Of a stretch of 64,000 nucleotides of DNA, positions 17,692 to 27,138 are shown piece after piece. Numbering within the stretch: the stretch's first letter is position 1; the number at the start of each line of letters is the position of its first letter. The notes below the pieces were generated by a model. The model saw nothing but the letters and a program-made list of their open reading frames with translations. It ran no database searches and was not told the DNA's origin. The stretch lies in the NCBI RefSeq assembly GCF_001895045.1, contig NZ_BDAM01000001.1, positions 248,001 to 312,000 of the forward strand, given 5' to 3'. This DNA is from Rhodococcus coprophilus NBRC 100603 (GTDB lineage Bacteria; Actinomycetota; Actinomycetes; Mycobacteriales; Mycobacteriaceae). The position numbers and the translations under genes are program-made.

Positions 17692-18933
17692 CTACCGCAG
17701 CGGCACACCCAGCAGCGCGTCGGCAGCGTCAGCGAACAAACCGGGCGCCGACGCATCGTCGCCACCCCGCTCGACCGCGAAGCGTGCCCACCCGTCGAGG
17801 GCGGCAAGAGCCTTCGGAGTGTCGAGGTCGTCGGCGAGGTGCTGGCGCAACCGCGCGATGGTGTCGTCGGCGGACTGCGCCGACTCCAGCGCCGCCGCCT
17901 GACGCCAGAGCGCGAGCCGGGTGTGCGCGTCTGCAAGCACCTCGTCGGTCCAGGCCCGATCGGTGCGGTAGTGACCGGAGAGCAGGCCGAGGCGGATCGC
18001 GGAGGGATCGACGCCTTTCGCGCGCAGCTTGGAGACGAACACCAGGTTGCCGCGCGACTTCGACATCTTCTCACCGTCGAGCCCGATCATGCCGGTGTGG
18101 ACATAGTGCCGCGCGAAGCGGCGCTCGCCCGTGACGGCTTCGGCGTGTGCGGACGAGAACTCGTGGTGCGGGAAGATCAGGTCGCTGCCCCCGCCCTGCA
18201 CGTCGAAACCGCTACCGATGCGGTTGAGGGCGATCGCGGCGCACTCGATGTGCCAGCCGGGGCGGCCGTCACCGAACGGAGACGGCCACGCCGGCTCCCC
18301 CGGTCGCTGCGCGCGCCACAGCAGCGCGTCGAGCGGGTTGCGCTTACCGGCACGATCCGGATCGCCGCCGCGTTCGGCGAAGAACCGCATCATCGTCTCG
18401 TGGTCGTACCCGGATTCGTAGCCGAACTGCTCGGTGGCGTCCACCCGGAAGTACACATCCGGGTACTCGGGGTCGTCCACGATGTAAGCAGCACCGGAAG
18501 CGACGAGTTTTTCGACGAGTTCGACGACCTCGTTCACCGATTCGACGGCGCCGATGTAGTCGCGGGGCGGCAGTACCCGCAGCGCTTCCATGTCTTCCCG
18601 GAACAGCGCGGTCTCCCGCATGCCGAGGACCATCCAGTCTTCGCCGTCACGTTCCGCGCGTTCGAACAGCGGGTCGTCGACGTCGGTGACGTTCTGGACG
18701 TAGTGGACGTCGTGCCCGGCGTCGCGCCAGATGCGATTGACGAGGTCGAAGGCCAGGTAGGTGGCCGCGTGCCCGAGGTGGGTGGCGTCGTACGGGGTGA
18801 TGCCGCAGACGTACATCGTGGCGGTCGCGCCGGGTGTGACGGGGCGCACCGCGCGATCCGCGGTGTCGAACAACCGCAAGGGGGGGCCTTCACCGGGGAC
18901 GGACGGGATCGCGACGTCGGACCAAGACTGCAT
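17692..18933 (-). CDS. mshC: cysteine--1-D-myo-inosityl 2-amino-2-deoxy-alpha-D-glucopyranoside ligase
   Basis: 413 residues, the normal length. It ligates Cys to GlcN-Ins with ATP in mycothiol synthesis, the step before MshD acetylation. The cysteinyl-tRNA-synthetase-like fold shows [19 protein letters not shown] (zinc Cys plus HLGH signature), HIECAAIAL (zinc ligands) and [15 protein letters not shown]. The anticodon-binding region of CysS is absent, which separates MshC from CysS. Start taken at the ATG of [10 protein letters not shown]. Its presence identifies a mycothiol-producing actinobacterium. It heads a same-strand block with SCO1664-like, DUF3090 and phosphatase genes upstream. Confidence 0.97.
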   Translation of the reverse strand: MQSWSDVAIPSVPGEGPPLRLFDTADRAVRPVTPGATATMYVCGITPYDATHLGHAATYLAFDLVNRIWRDAGHDVHYVQNVTDVDDPLFERAERDGEDWMVLGMRETALFREDMEALRVLPPRDYIGAVESVNEVVELVEKLVASGAAYIVDDPEYPDVYFRVDATEQFGYESGYDHETMMRFFAERGGDPDRAGKRNPLDALLWRAQRPGEPAWPSPFGDGRPGWHIECAAIALNRIGSGFDVQGGGSDLIFPHHEFSSAHAEAVTGERRFARHYVHTGMIGLDGEKMSKSRGNLVFVSKLRAKGVDPSAIRLGLLSGHYRTDRAWTDEVLADAHTRLALWRQAAALESAQSADDTIARLRQHLADDLDTPKALAALDGWARFAVERGGDDASAPGLFADAADALLGVPLR

Positions 18934-18993
18934 GGCTACGAGAGTAGTGGAGCCACGCGACGCTTCTCCTCGGGGCACCCGGAGGTCAGAACG

Positions 18994-19818
18994 TCAGAAC
19001 GCCGGCCACGGAATACGGCGCTCGCCGTACGGTCGCGGCATGACCGGATGCTCGAGAAGGTCCTCGATCCGTCGGCGCAGCGCCTCGACTTCGTCGGCGG
19101 TGATGTGCTCCCGCAGCACGTCGGCGAACTCGCCCTCGAGGCGACGAGCGAGTTTGTCGAGGTCGGTGAGCAGTGCCGGGTCGACCGGGTTGCCGGCCCA
19201 GCCCCACAGCACGGTGCGCAGTTTGTCGTCCTGGTGCAGGCAGATGCCGTGGTCGATGCCGTACACACCGCCGTCGAGCCCTTCGAGGGCGTGACCGCCC
19301 TTGCGGTCGGCGTTGTTGAGCACGATGTCGAGCACCGCCATCCGCTGCAGGCGAGGGTCGTCCGCGTGGATGAGCACGACGTCGTCGCCGTCGAGGTCGC
19401 GGGCACGGAGAATCGGCAGCCACCCTTCCGGAAGCTGTCCGGCCGGATAGAGGTCGACGAGATCGAGACGGTCTGCGGGTCCTTCGGAGGGGTCGGGGGT
19501 GTCGATCCAGCGCTGCACCATTCCGGGCCCGAACGGACCGTCGCGCAACACGGTGAGCGGGATGACACCCCACCCGAGCGCTTCACAGATCAGGTACGAC
19601 GCGACCTCGCGGCCGGCGAGGGTGCCGTCCGGGAAGTCCCACAGGGGCCGTTCCCCGCGGACCGGCTTGTAGACACAGCTGACGACGGTCTCGCCGAACC
19701 GCGCGTCGCACACCAGCGTCGCGTTGCTGGCATGCGCCACCTGGCCGACGACGGTCAGGTCGCCCTCGGTCAGTACGGTGCGCAGGTCGGCGACGGGCAC
19801 CAACTCAGCTCTCCTCAC
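18994..19818 (-). CDS. SCO1664-family protein, PI3/PI4-kinase-like fold
   Basis: 274 residues. SCVYKPVRGERPLWDFPDG resembles the nucleotide-binding lysine loop, and DIVLNNADRKGGHALEG with VYGIDHGICLH resembles the catalytic loop and metal-binding Asp of the PI3/PI4-kinase-like superfamily. The substrate is not known. Its start overlaps the DUF3090 gene by 14 bp, which implies translational coupling. This pair plus the phosphatase and mshC are conserved together in actinobacteria, including, as I recall, M. tuberculosis Rv2133c-Rv2135c. Confidence 0.85.
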   Translation of the reverse strand: MRRAELVPVADLRTVLTEGDLTVVGQVAHASNATLVCDARFGETVVSCVYKPVRGERPLWDFPDGTLAGREVASYLICEALGWGVIPLTVLRDGPFGPGMVQRWIDTPDPSEGPADRLDLVDLYPAGQLPEGWLPILRARDLDGDDVVLIHADDPRLQRMAVLDIVLNNADRKGGHALEGLDGGVYGIDHGICLHQDDKLRTVLWGWAGNPVDPALLTDLDKLARRLEGEFADVLREHITADEVEALRRRIEDLLEHPVMPRPYGERRIPWPAF

Positions 19819-20392
19819 CGAACCAGGACGCCGGGTCGAAACCGGGGGTGCGCAGGTAGCCGTTGGTCCGGATGCAGATGTGACCGTCGCCGCCGATCGG
19901 CTCGCCGCACAGTGGGCACGGCGCCCGCCCTGCGGCGATCACCATGTCCGAGCGCGCAGCGAACTCACGGGCCTGCACCGGCGTGAGGAACACCCGGACC
20001 GCGTCGGGGCCTTCTTCGGTGTCGTCGAGAACCACGGACTCGTCGAGTTCGGTCTCGGTGACGGCGAGCAGTTCGACGACCACCGCCCCGGAATCGGAGT
20101 CCCACCCCAGGCCCATGGTGCCGACCCGGAATTCGGCTTCGATCGGGGTCACCAGCGGGTCGGTGTCGACCGACGGTTCGTCAGGAAGCGCGGTGCCGAA
20201 CCTGCGGTGCACCTCTTCGAGCAGCAGTCCCATCCGGTCGGCAAGGATCTGCACCTGCTGCTTTTCCAGCATCACACTCACGATCCGGGAATCGTGCACG
20301 GCCTGCAGATAGAACACCCGGTCTCCGGGCTCACCGACGGTGCCGGCAATGAACCGGTCCGGAGTACGAAACACGTGTATCGCGCGAGCCAT
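19805..20392 (-). CDS. DUF3090 family protein
   Basis: 195 residues, starting MARAIHVFRTPDRF with GGAGGAGG upstream. The family is defined by this N-terminus, RVFYLQAVHD, QVQILADRMGLLLEEV and the C-terminal CPLCGEPIGGDGHIC, a zinc-ribbon-like Cys set followed by a short tail. Function unknown. The invariant coupling with the kinase-like SCO1664 protein suggests that the two act together, for example as adaptor and kinase. Confidence 0.88.
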   Translation of the reverse strand: MARAIHVFRTPDRFIAGTVGEPGDRVFYLQAVHDSRIVSVMLEKQQVQILADRMGLLLEEVHRRFGTALPDEPSVDTDPLVTPIEAEFRVGTMGLGWDSDSGAVVVELLAVTETELDESVVLDDTEEGPDAVRVFLTPVQAREFAARSDMVIAAGRAPCPLCGEPIGGDGHICIRTNGYLRTPGFDPASWFGEES

Positions 20393-20437
20393 CGCACCTC
20401 CTCCAGTCAATCCACTCTGCCATGCCCGACACTCTCA

Positions 20438-21166
20438 TTATCCGCCCGTCTTCTCCGCGGGCTTCTCAGCCGGGTCGGAGTCCTCGTCCTGTGCGCCGCC
20501 CGGCACCTCTCCGCCGGGTACCGACTTCGGGGCGGCGGGCCCGGCGAGTCCCGACAGGTCGGAACCCGTGTCGTTGACGCGCAACACGAAGGGTCGCGTA
20601 TCGGTGTACCGGATGACGCTGATCGATGCGGGTTCCGCGACGATGCGCTGGAAACCGTCGAGGTGCGTGGCCAGAGCATCGGCGAGAATCGACTTGATCA
20701 CGTCACCGTGGGTGCACGCCACCCACACGACATCTTTGCCGTGAGCGGCGGCGAGACGCCGGTCGTGCTCCCGGATCGCCGCGACCGCCCGCTGCTGCAC
20801 TTCGGCGAGACCTTCACCGCCGGGGAACACCGCAGCGGACGCATGCTGCTGCACGACCTTCCACAGCGGTTCCTCCAGCAGGTCCTTCAGCGCGCGGCCG
20901 GTCCAGTCGCCGTAGTCGACCTCTGCGAGCCGATCCTCGACGACAGGCGTCAAGCCGCGGTCCTGCACGAGCGGTTCCACGGTCTGGCGGCAACGCAGCA
21001 GCGGCGACCGAACGATCTCGGCGATCTCGAGTCCGGACAGCCGGGTGACGAGGTTCTTCGCCTGGATGTTGCCGACCTCGTCGAGTTCGACACCGGGGGT
21101 GCGGCCGGCCAGGACGTGCGAGGTGTTCGCCGTCGACCGGCCGTGGCGAAGCAGGATTACCGTCAT
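20438..21166 (-). CDS. histidine phosphatase (MSMEG_4193-type)
   Basis: 242 residues. VILLRHGRSTANT carries the RHG catalytic His, RSPLLRCRQT the second phosphate-binding Arg, VDYGDWTG the acid/base Glu region and CTHGDVIKS the second His. The last ~40 residues are a low-complexity Pro/Glu/Asp tail absent from short family members. It is a soluble broad phosphatase. Upstream in the same direction as DUF3090 and the kinase-like gene, it could reverse their modification. Confidence 0.88.
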   Translation of the reverse strand: MTVILLRHGRSTANTSHVLAGRTPGVELDEVGNIQAKNLVTRLSGLEIAEIVRSPLLRCRQTVEPLVQDRGLTPVVEDRLAEVDYGDWTGRALKDLLEEPLWKVVQQHASAAVFPGGEGLAEVQQRAVAAIREHDRRLAAAHGKDVVWVACTHGDVIKSILADALATHLDGFQRIVAEPASISVIRYTDTRPFVLRVNDTGSDLSGLAGPAAPKSVPGGEVPGGAQDEDSDPAEKPAEKTGG

Positions 21167-21230
21167 GGATCCAGCCTAGAGGCCACCACACGCGGCGTCG
21201 CCGCAGACGTGCCGTGGGTCGGGGGCAGGG

Positions 21231-22079
21231 TCACGTCGCGGGGACCACACCGGTTGCGAGCAGCACCAGTACCACCACCCCGAGCGCCACCCGGTAGCCG
21301 ACGAACCAGTACATGGAGTGGTTGACGACGAATCGGAGCAACCAGGCGATCGCGGCGTAACCGACGGCGAACGCGATCACCGTGGCGACGAGCAACTGCG
21401 GTCCGGACGCATTGAGGCCCTCCCCGACCGGTTCGAATGCGTCGGGAAGGCTGAACAACCCGGAGGCGACAACAGCGGGAATCGCGAGAAGAAACGAATA
21501 GCGTGCCGCGGCCTCGCGTGTCAGGCCGAGGAACAGACCAGCGGAAATGGTGCCGCCGGAGCGCGAGACACCGGGAATCAGGGCGAGCGCCTGCGCCGAA
21601 CCCATGATCAGCCCGTCCTTGAGGGTGAGCTGCTCGACGCTGCGACGCTGCTTGCCGAAGTATTCGGCAGCCGCGATCACGATCGAGAAGACGATGAGCA
21701 TCGTCGCGACGAGCCAGAGGTTGCGCGCGACCGTGCGGATGTCGTCCTTGAACACGATGCCGAGGATGCCGATGGGGATGGTGCCGAGAATGACGTACCA
21801 CCCCATCTTGTAGTCGTGGTCGCGGCGCCGGCCGGAATCGAAAAGCCCTCGGAACCAGGCCGTCACGATGCGCGCGATGTCGCGGGCGAAGTACACGAAC
21901 ACTGCTGCTTCGGTGCCGAGCTGGGTGACCGCGGTGAACGACGCACCCGCGTCCTCCCCGAAGAAGACCTCGGAGACGATCCGCAGGTGGCCGGACGAGG
22001 AGATCGGCAGAAATTCGGTCAGCCCTTGCACGACGCCGAGGACGATCGTCTGCAGCCAGGTCATCGATTCGCCGATCAC
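21231..22079 (-). CDS. uppP: undecaprenyl-diphosphatase
   Basis: 282 residues, polytopic. The two family motifs are present: [17 protein letters not shown] near the N-terminus and [18 protein letters not shown] in the middle. It removes a phosphate from undecaprenyl pyrophosphate at the cytoplasmic membrane to recycle the peptidoglycan lipid carrier, and confers bacitracin tolerance. ATG at 22079 or the ATG at 22064 (MTWLQ) may start it. It is divergent from the aldo/keto reductase-like gene. Confidence 0.95.
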   Translation of the reverse strand: MIGESMTWLQTIVLGVVQGLTEFLPISSSGHLRIVSEVFFGEDAGASFTAVTQLGTEAAVFVYFARDIARIVTAWFRGLFDSGRRRDHDYKMGWYVILGTIPIGILGIVFKDDIRTVARNLWLVATMLIVFSIVIAAAEYFGKQRRSVEQLTLKDGLIMGSAQALALIPGVSRSGGTISAGLFLGLTREAAARYSFLLAIPAVVASGLFSLPDAFEPVGEGLNASGPQLLVATVIAFAVGYAAIAWLLRFVVNHSMYWFVGYRVALGVVVLVLLATGVVPAT

Positions 22080-22269
22080 GCGAAAACCTCCGCGGCGTCG
22101 GCCGAGATGCAGAGAGCACAGGACTGTGTCGTCACCCGCGGAAGGGTACGTGGTACCGGTGTCATCGGCGCGCCGGACGGCGGCGAGTGTGCGCCGGCAC
22201 TAGGCTGGCGCCCCGGGGACAGCGGTGCGGTACCGCACGATCCCGATGCGGGGAGGTAGCGCGGCCGGT

Positions 22270-23208
22270 ATGGAATACAGGACTGTGGGTGCGAGCGGGT
22301 TGCGCGTGTCGCGACTCGGCTTGGGCACTCTGACGTGGGGTCGTGGCACCGACGGCGACGAGGCGGCGGCGCAACTGTCGGCGTTCGTGGATGCGGGCGG
22401 CACGCTCGTCGACACCTCCCCTGCCTACGGGGACGGGGTTTCGCAGCGCATCCTCGCGGAACTGCTCGACGACGTCGTCCCGCGCGACGAACTCGTCCTT
22501 TCCGGAAGTTCGGGTATCGACACGACGAAGATCGGAGCCGGGCGCGTCGACTGTTCGCGTGGCGGATTGCTGACACAGCTCGACACGACGCTGCGCGAGC
22601 TCGGCACCGACCATCTCGACGTGTGGCAGGTCGCCACGTGGGATCCGCACACACCGATCGAAGAGGTCGCCTCCGCACTCGAGTTCGCGGTTGCGAGCGG
22701 CCGTGTCCGCTACGTCGGGGTGCGCGGTTTCCTCGGGTGGCAACTCGCTACCGCCGCCACAGTGGCGCAGCGACCAGCGCCGATGGTGTGTACGCAGGTC
22801 GAATATTCGTTGCTCGCACGCGGTGTCGAGGAGGAACTCGTTCCGGCCGCCGGCCACCACGGTGTGGGAGTGTTCGCGGCGGTTCCGCTCGCCGGCGGTG
22901 TTCTCACCGGCAAGTACCGGTCGGGTGTGCCGGCGGACTCGCGCGGCGCCGACGAGGTACACGCGGAAGAGGTACGCCGGTACCTCACCGAATCCGCGGT
23001 GCGGGTGGTCGATGCGGTGGCGACGGCCGCCGACGGCCTGGGCACTTCTCCCCTTGCGGTGGCCCTGGCCTGGGTGCGGGACCGGCCACAGGTGGCTTCC
23101 ACCCTGGTGGGCGCGCGCGATCTGGCTCAGCTGACCGGTGTGCTCGTCGCGGAGGAACTGGCTTTGCCCCCGGCGATCGCTGCCGCGCTCGACGACGTGA
23201 GTGCGTAG
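22270..23208 (+). CDS. aldo/keto reductase-fold protein with altered active site
   Basis: 312 residues from the ATG of MEYRTVGASGLRVSRLGLGT. The barrel is recognisable: DTSPAYGDG (Asp and Tyr of the tetrad), HLDVWQVATWDPHTP, and the C-terminal NADPH-binding VASTLVGARDLAQL. The strand that normally holds the catalytic Lys (TKxG) reads VLSGSSGID, and the position of the catalytic His (QxHRWD) reads QVATWD. Both look substituted, so it may be a cofactor-binding protein or an unusual reductase. It sits between uppP and the heme operon and is not part of the conserved M. tuberculosis-like order. Confidence 0.8.
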   Translation: MEYRTVGASGLRVSRLGLGTLTWGRGTDGDEAAAQLSAFVDAGGTLVDTSPAYGDGVSQRILAELLDDVVPRDELVLSGSSGIDTTKIGAGRVDCSRGGLLTQLDTTLRELGTDHLDVWQVATWDPHTPIEEVASALEFAVASGRVRYVGVRGFLGWQLATAATVAQRPAPMVCTQVEYSLLARGVEEELVPAAGHHGVGVFAAVPLAGGVLTGKYRSGVPADSRGADEVHAEEVRRYLTESAVRVVDAVATAADGLGTSPLAVALAWVRDRPQVASTLVGARDLAQLTGVLVAEELALPPAIAAALDDVSA

Positions 23209-23235
23209 AGACCGGACTCTCACTCGTCACGCGGC

Positions 23236-23254
23236 AAAGGTTAGGCTACCCTCC
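23236..23254. promoter_or_regulatory. IdeR/DtxR iron box
   Basis: AAAGGTTAGGCTACCCTCC matches about 15 of 19 positions of the DtxR/IdeR consensus TTAGGTTAGGCTAACCTAA. It lies 45 bp upstream of the heme oxygenase gene. Iron-loaded IdeR would repress the operon, turning on heme scavenging in iron starvation. Confidence 0.75.
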
Positions 23255-23298
23255 CCTATGTAGATTCGAGCTCGTTCGGAATTCAGGGAGGTCGGCCG

Positions 23299-23964
23299 AT
23301 GGCCGCTGTCGAGATCGCCGGGTTTGCCGAGCGCATCAGGATCGATACGCAACAAGCCCACAACGAGACCGAGAACTCGGTGTTCGTCTCCGAACTGCTC
23401 GAAGGCAAGCTCACCGTCGAAGCACACGCCGAACTGATCGCGCAGTCGTGGTTCATCTACGACGCACTCGAGCGCATCGGGCGGACCTATGCCGACGACC
23501 CGATCGTCGGCCCGGTTCTCTCGGACGATCTGCTGCGGATCCCAGCTCTCGAAGCCGACCTCGAGTTCCTGATCGGCGACGACTGGCGCAACCGGATCAG
23601 CCCGCTCCCCGCCACCGAGGCATACGTGCAGCGACTCGAACAGGTCGCCGCGTCGTCGCCGGAAGCCTTTCTCGCCCACCATTACCTGCGGTATCTCGGC
23701 GACCTGTCCGGCGGGCAGATCATCCGGCGGATGCTCGAGCGCGCATACGGCTACCAGCGCGACGGCCTGCGGTTCTACATCTTCGACGGCATCCCCAAGC
23801 CCAAGCCGTTCAAGGACGAATACCGCGCCAAGCTCGATGCCGCGCCCCTCGACGCCGCGCAGCAGCAGGCAGTGATCGACGAAGCGATCCTCGTCTACGG
23901 GCTCAACCGGGCGTTGTTCCAGGACCTCGCCGGCAACATCGACCGCTACCGGGTCCGGGCCTGA
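23299..23964 (+). CDS. hmuO: biliverdin-producing heme oxygenase (HmuO-type)
   Basis: 221 residues, typical length. The proximal heme ligand is the His of IDTQQAHNETEN, and the distal helix has YLGDLSGGQIIRR with the glycine-rich kink over the heme. The C-terminal KPKPFKDEYRAKL is also conserved. It degrades heme with O2 and reductant to biliverdin, CO and iron in the cytoplasm. It is the first gene after the iron box, four bases before hmuT, so uptake and iron release are encoded together. Confidence 0.93.
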   Translation: MAAVEIAGFAERIRIDTQQAHNETENSVFVSELLEGKLTVEAHAELIAQSWFIYDALERIGRTYADDPIVGPVLSDDLLRIPALEADLEFLIGDDWRNRISPLPATEAYVQRLEQVAASSPEAFLAHHYLRYLGDLSGGQIIRRMLERAYGYQRDGLRFYIFDGIPKPKPFKDEYRAKLDAAPLDAAQQQAVIDEAILVYGLNRALFQDLAGNIDRYRVRA

Positions 23965-23967
23965 CCG

Positions 23968-24993
23968 ATGTCCGTCTCGCCTCGCACCGCCCTGACCGTT
24001 CTGTTCCTGGCCCTGACCACCGTTTTCGTCGGTGCGTGCAGCGCTCCCGGCAGCGAAGACCCGTCGCTCGCCGTGGCGACGGGGCACCGCACCGCAGTGG
24101 TCGACGACCGCAATCCCCGCCCCATCGGCACCACCCCGTCGCCTCGTCTGCCGGCCACCGTGCGCGGTGCCGACGGCGTCGACGTCACCGTCACCGACGT
24201 CTCCCGGATCGTGGTCGCCGATCGGTCGGGAACCCTCGCCCAGACGGTGTACTCGCTCGGGCTCGGCAACAACATCGTCGGACGGTCCACCGCGATCTAC
24301 CCGGCCGGTGAACACATCCCCAACGTGACGCCGGGCGGCCACGGCCTCAACGCGGAAGCCATCCTCGCGCTGAATCCGACGGTCGTGCTCACCGACACCT
24401 CCGTCGGCCCCCTCGCGGTGCAGGAACAGATCCGCGCCACCGGGGTCCCGGTGGTGTTCGTGGACCCCGAACGCACCCTCGACACCGTCGCCCCCGGAAT
24501 CGAGACGGTGGCGGCGGCACTCGGCGTCCCCGCGGCCGGCGCAGCGCTGGTCCGGCGCACGCTCGACGAGATCACCGCCGCGCGCGAATCCGTACCCGCA
24601 GATCACCCCGAACTGACCGTCGCCTTCCTGTACCTGCGCGGTTCTGCCATCAAAATGCTCGGTGGACCGGGCTCGGGCGCAGACGCCCTGCTCGCCGCCG
24701 CCGGCGCACGCGATGCGGGCATCCTCGCCGGTCTCGAATCCCAGTTCGTCCCGATCACCAGCGAAGCGATGATCGCGTCCGCACCCGACGTGATCCTGAT
24801 CATGACCCACAGCCTCGAATCCGTCGGCGGACCGGACGGATTGGCCGCCCTCCCGGGCGTCGCACAGACCCCCGCCGGAAAAACAGAGAACATCGTCGAC
24901 ATGGACGACTCGATGTTGCTGAGTTTCGGCCCCGACACCGGGAAAGTGCTCGCGGCCCTGGTCGACGCGCTGTACCGGACGGACACCGCATGA
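23968..24993 (+). CDS. hmuT: hemin ABC transporter substrate-binding lipoprotein
   Basis: 341 residues. Lipoprotein signal with lipobox VGAC at residues 21-24. The mature part has SRIVVADRSGTLAQTVYSLG, AILALNPTVVLTD, GLESQFVPITSEAMIASAPD and VVDM-like C-terminal motifs of heme-binding clamshell proteins. It would hold heme at the outer face of the membrane and deliver it to the permease. ATGA overlap with hmuU. Confidence 0.9.
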   Translation: MSVSPRTALTVLFLALTTVFVGACSAPGSEDPSLAVATGHRTAVVDDRNPRPIGTTPSPRLPATVRGADGVDVTVTDVSRIVVADRSGTLAQTVYSLGLGNNIVGRSTAIYPAGEHIPNVTPGGHGLNAEAILALNPTVVLTDTSVGPLAVQEQIRATGVPVVFVDPERTLDTVAPGIETVAAALGVPAAGAALVRRTLDEITAARESVPADHPELTVAFLYLRGSAIKMLGGPGSGADALLAAAGARDAGILAGLESQFVPITSEAMIASAPDVILIMTHSLESVGGPDGLAALPGVAQTPAGKTENIVDMDDSMLLSFGPDTGKVLAALVDALYRTDTA

Positions 24994-26102
24994 CCGCGGG
25001 TCGCCCCGGCGGAACCCTGACCGCCTCCTCCGGCGACCCGGCCCGCGACCGCGGTATGCGCAGGGCCGGACTCGGGCGCACCACTGTCGTCTTCGCGGGG
25101 CTCGGCGCGGCGCTGATGATCCTGGCCGTCGTGTCCGCGTGCCTCGGACAGGTGCCGACGAGTCCGGCGGAAGTAGTCAGCAGCCTGTTGCACCGCGCCG
25201 GACTCGAGATCGGGCCGATGCCCGCCCATCCCGCCGGTGAAGTGACGCTGTGGGAGGTGCGGTTCCCACGCGCCGTGCTCGCAATGCTCGTCGGAGCCGC
25301 ACTCGGTTGCTCCGGCGCGCTCCTGCAGGGCATCTTCGCCAACCCGCTCGCCGAACCCGGCGTGATCGGGGTGTCCTCGGGTGCCGCGGTCGGCGCGTCC
25401 GCAGTCATCGTGCTCGGCGGCGCGTTCACCTCGGGCTGGTCGCTCGCGTGGGCTGCGCTCGTATCCGGACTGGTCACCACAGCGCTCGTCTACATGTTGT
25501 CGCGCTCCGACGGACGGACCGAGGTCGTCACGGTCATCCTGACCGGCGTCGCCGTCAACGCGGTCGCCGGCGGACTCATCGCGCTCTTCACGTTCGTCGC
25601 CGATCCCGCCGCACGCGATCAGATCGTCTTCTGGCAGCTCGGCAGTCTCGGAGGCGCCACATGGGACACCGTCGCCGTCGTGGCCCCACTGACCGCCGTC
25701 GGGATCGCGGCTGCCATCGTGCTCGCCCCCAAGCTCGACCTCCTCGCGCTCGGAGAAAGCGTTGCCCGCCACCTCGGTGTCGACGTGGAGCGGGTTCGGC
25801 AGGCCTCGATCGTCGTCGTGGCGGTACTCGTCAGCGCTGCGGTGGCCTTCACCGGAATCATCATGTTCGTGGGGCTGGTGGTCCCGCACCTGATGCGCAT
25901 GCTCCTCGGCCCCGCTCATCGGGTGCTGTTGTGCGCGAGCGCCCTCGCGGGTGCCCTGGTTCTCCTCGCCGCCGACCTCGGAGCGCGCACCCTCGTCGAC
26001 AACGCCGACCTGCCGTTGGGCATGATCACCGCCCTGATCGGTGGCCCCGCGTTCTTCTGGATGCTTCGTCGTACCCGTGCGCAGCAGGGAGGCTGGGCAT
26101 GA
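24990..26102 (+). CDS. hmuU: FecCD-type hemin permease
   Basis: 370 residues. Multiple membrane helices with FecCD-family signatures: PRAVLAMLVGAALGCSGALL, QGIFANPLAEPGVIGVSSGA, FWQLGSLGGATWD, IMFVGLVVPHLMRMLLGP and LPLGMITALIGGPAFFWML. It forms the transmembrane channel, probably as a dimer with two HmuV subunits. Its start overlaps hmuT by 4 bp and its stop overlaps hmuV by 4 bp, so expression is coupled. Confidence 0.93.
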   Translation: MTAGRPGGTLTASSGDPARDRGMRRAGLGRTTVVFAGLGAALMILAVVSACLGQVPTSPAEVVSSLLHRAGLEIGPMPAHPAGEVTLWEVRFPRAVLAMLVGAALGCSGALLQGIFANPLAEPGVIGVSSGAAVGASAVIVLGGAFTSGWSLAWAALVSGLVTTALVYMLSRSDGRTEVVTVILTGVAVNAVAGGLIALFTFVADPAARDQIVFWQLGSLGGATWDTVAVVAPLTAVGIAAAIVLAPKLDLLALGESVARHLGVDVERVRQASIVVVAVLVSAAVAFTGIIMFVGLVVPHLMRMLLGPAHRVLLCASALAGALVLLAADLGARTLVDNADLPLGMITALIGGPAFFWMLRRTRAQQGGWA

Positions 26103-26956
26103 ACCGGCTCCTGCACCGACGCCAGGGCGTCGCAATCCCCCGGCGATCCGGCCACGGCACCACCACGATGCGAGCTGTCGGCGTGGAGCTGAGCCGGGGC
26201 CCCCGGGAGATTCTCCGCGGCGTGAACCTCGAGGTGCGAGTCGGTGAGGTGGTCGCGCTCGTCGGTCCCAACGGTGCCGGCAAATCAACCCTGCTGGCCG
26301 CGCTGACCGGCGACCTCCCCATCACCCGGGGAAGCGTCGAGGTCGACGGCCGGCCGCTCGGCGACTGGTCTCCCCTGGCGCTGGCACGCAGACGCGCAGT
26401 GCTGCCGCAGCAGCACGCCGTCGGATTCCCCTTCACCGCCCGGCAGGTCGTGCAGATGGGCCGCGCCGCGTGGTCACGCACCCAGCGCGCGGACGAGGAC
26501 GACCGCGTCGTCGCAGACGCATTCGCCACCTGCGATGTCGGCCACCTCGCCGACAGGCCCTTCCCCGCGCTGTCCGGCGGTGAGCGGGCAAGGGTGGCAC
26601 TCGCACGAGTTCTCGCGCAGGACACCGAAACACTGCTGCTCGACGAGCCAACCGCGGCTCTCGACATCGGTCACCAGGAGTCGGTGATGCAGGTCGTGCG
26701 GGATCGCGCCGACCGCGGTCACGCCGTGGTGGTGGTGCTGCACGACCTGGGCCTGGCAGCTGCGTACGCCGACCGGATCTGTGTACTCGAACGCGGCCTG
26801 ATCGTCGCCGACGGTCCGCCCACCTCGGTCCTGACCGAAGAGCTTCTGGCGAGCGTCTACCAGTATCCGATCCGGATCACCCGGCACCCGGAAACCGGCA
26901 CTCCCCTCGTCCTCCCGCGACGCGCGACGCCCGAGTCACCGTCCTCCGGCGAGTGA
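26099..26956 (+). CDS. hmuV: hemin ABC transporter ATP-binding protein
   Basis: 285 residues. Walker A GPNGAGKSTLL, Q-loop LPQQHAV, signature LSGGERARVALARVL, Walker B TLLLDEPTAALD and switch His in VVLHDLG are all intact. It powers heme import. The start ATG overlaps the hmuU stop (ATGA). The same frame is open far upstream inside hmuU, but that sequence is an antiphase shadow. Confidence 0.93.
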   Translation: MNRLLHRRQGVAIPRRSGHGTTTMRAVGVELSRGPREILRGVNLEVRVGEVVALVGPNGAGKSTLLAALTGDLPITRGSVEVDGRPLGDWSPLALARRRAVLPQQHAVGFPFTARQVVQMGRAAWSRTQRADEDDRVVADAFATCDVGHLADRPFPALSGGERARVALARVLAQDTETLLLDEPTAALDIGHQESVMQVVRDRADRGHAVVVVLHDLGLAAAYADRICVLERGLIVADGPPTSVLTEELLASVYQYPIRITRHPETGTPLVLPRRATPESPSSGE

Positions 26957-27138
26957 GCGGGTCGTCACACCCACCGAAGGGGGCCCTGGGCCGGACGCGG
27001 CGGTGTGCCTGGGCCGCACGCTGCGGTGTGCCCGAGCCGGGTGCGGCGATGCGACGCCGATCAGGAACACTGGAACCTGACGCGCCGACGCGGATCGGGC
27101 CGGCGCGCGAGTCGGCGCGACAACGAGGAGCGAGAACG

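Noticed and set aside
17353-19986. Long plus-strand open frame antisense to the phosphoesterase, mshC and SCO1664-family genes
   Set aside because: It crosses three real minus-strand genes and their gaps without any recognisable motif; it is a high-GC shadow frame.
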